DNA from: Chara braunii
Taxonomy: Eukaryota > Streptophyta > Charophyceae > Charales > Characeae
DNA: 26,452 nucleotides
Direction of reading: 5' to 3'
Assembly: GCA_003427395.1 (NCBI GenBank)
Contig: BFEA01000116.1
Location: 50,790-77,241 of the forward strand
This document shows positions 26,407-26,452 of the stretch, piece by piece. The notes under the pieces are model-generated. The model did no database searches, was not told the DNA's origin, and worked only from the letters and a program-made list of their open reading frames with translations. Position 1 is the first letter of the stretch. Each line of letters begins with the position of its first letter. The position numbers and the translations under genes are program-made.

Positions 26407-26452
<46 letters not shown>
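26407..26452. repeat. (GT)n microsatellite at the window edge
   Basis: An uninterrupted GT dinucleotide tract that runs off the end of the window. Confidence 0.97.

Overview
This is a stretch of nuclear DNA from a plant-lineage eukaryote. It is packed with decayed transposable elements and organelle-derived inserts, and I find no intact host protein-coding gene. The lineage is suggested by a chromodomain-type Ty3/gypsy polyprotein, a plant-like U6 snRNA copy, plastid fragments of ndhI and chlB, and plant-type mitochondrial fragments (rpl16, nad6, cob, nad2, a group II intron maturase). chlB is absent from flowering plants, so a green alga, bryophyte, fern or gymnosperm is indicated. My best guess, from memory of similar repeats, is a charophyte such as Chara; this is an inference.

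Layout. 1-6.5 kb: an array of TTGACC motifs, then a badly damaged Ty3/gypsy element (gag, protease, reverse transcriptase, RNase H, integrase, chromodomain-like tail). 6.5-9.5 kb: simple repeats, a U6 snRNA retropseudogene with a poly(A) tail, and the C-terminal end of a LINE. 9.5-9.9 kb: two plastid gene pieces fused head to head. 9.9-11.4 kb: two tandem copies of a repeat rich in GAACGTTCGGG. 11.4-13.1 kb: AT-rich sequence without recognisable genes. 13.1-21.8 kb: a nest of DNA transposons. The outer layer is PIF/Harbinger-like, with a DDE transposase remnant on + and a Myb/SANT-like partner gene on -. Inside it lie a 1.2-kb element with perfect 25-bp terminal inverted repeats (TIRs), and a 2.7-kb element with 36-bp TIRs that itself holds a 1.5-kb element with 34-bp TIRs. 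20.1 kb: a piece of organellar large-subunit rRNA. 22.4-24.0 kb: a mosaic of mitochondrial fragments in both orientations, including an intron maturase split into two inverted halves that share 16 bp. 24.4-26.2 kb: a LINE reverse transcriptase remnant on the minus strand. The window ends in a (GT)n microsatellite.

The coding remnants can be followed across their breaks. Most premature stops inside them are TAG, usually where CAG (Gln) is expected, and in one internal repeat the two copies show CAG and TAG at the same codon. That fits C-to-T decay of methylated CHG sites in silenced transposons. The most unusual observations are the inverted maturase halves, the three-layer transposon nest that splits a Myb-like gene at an in-frame point, and the abutting organelle fragments.
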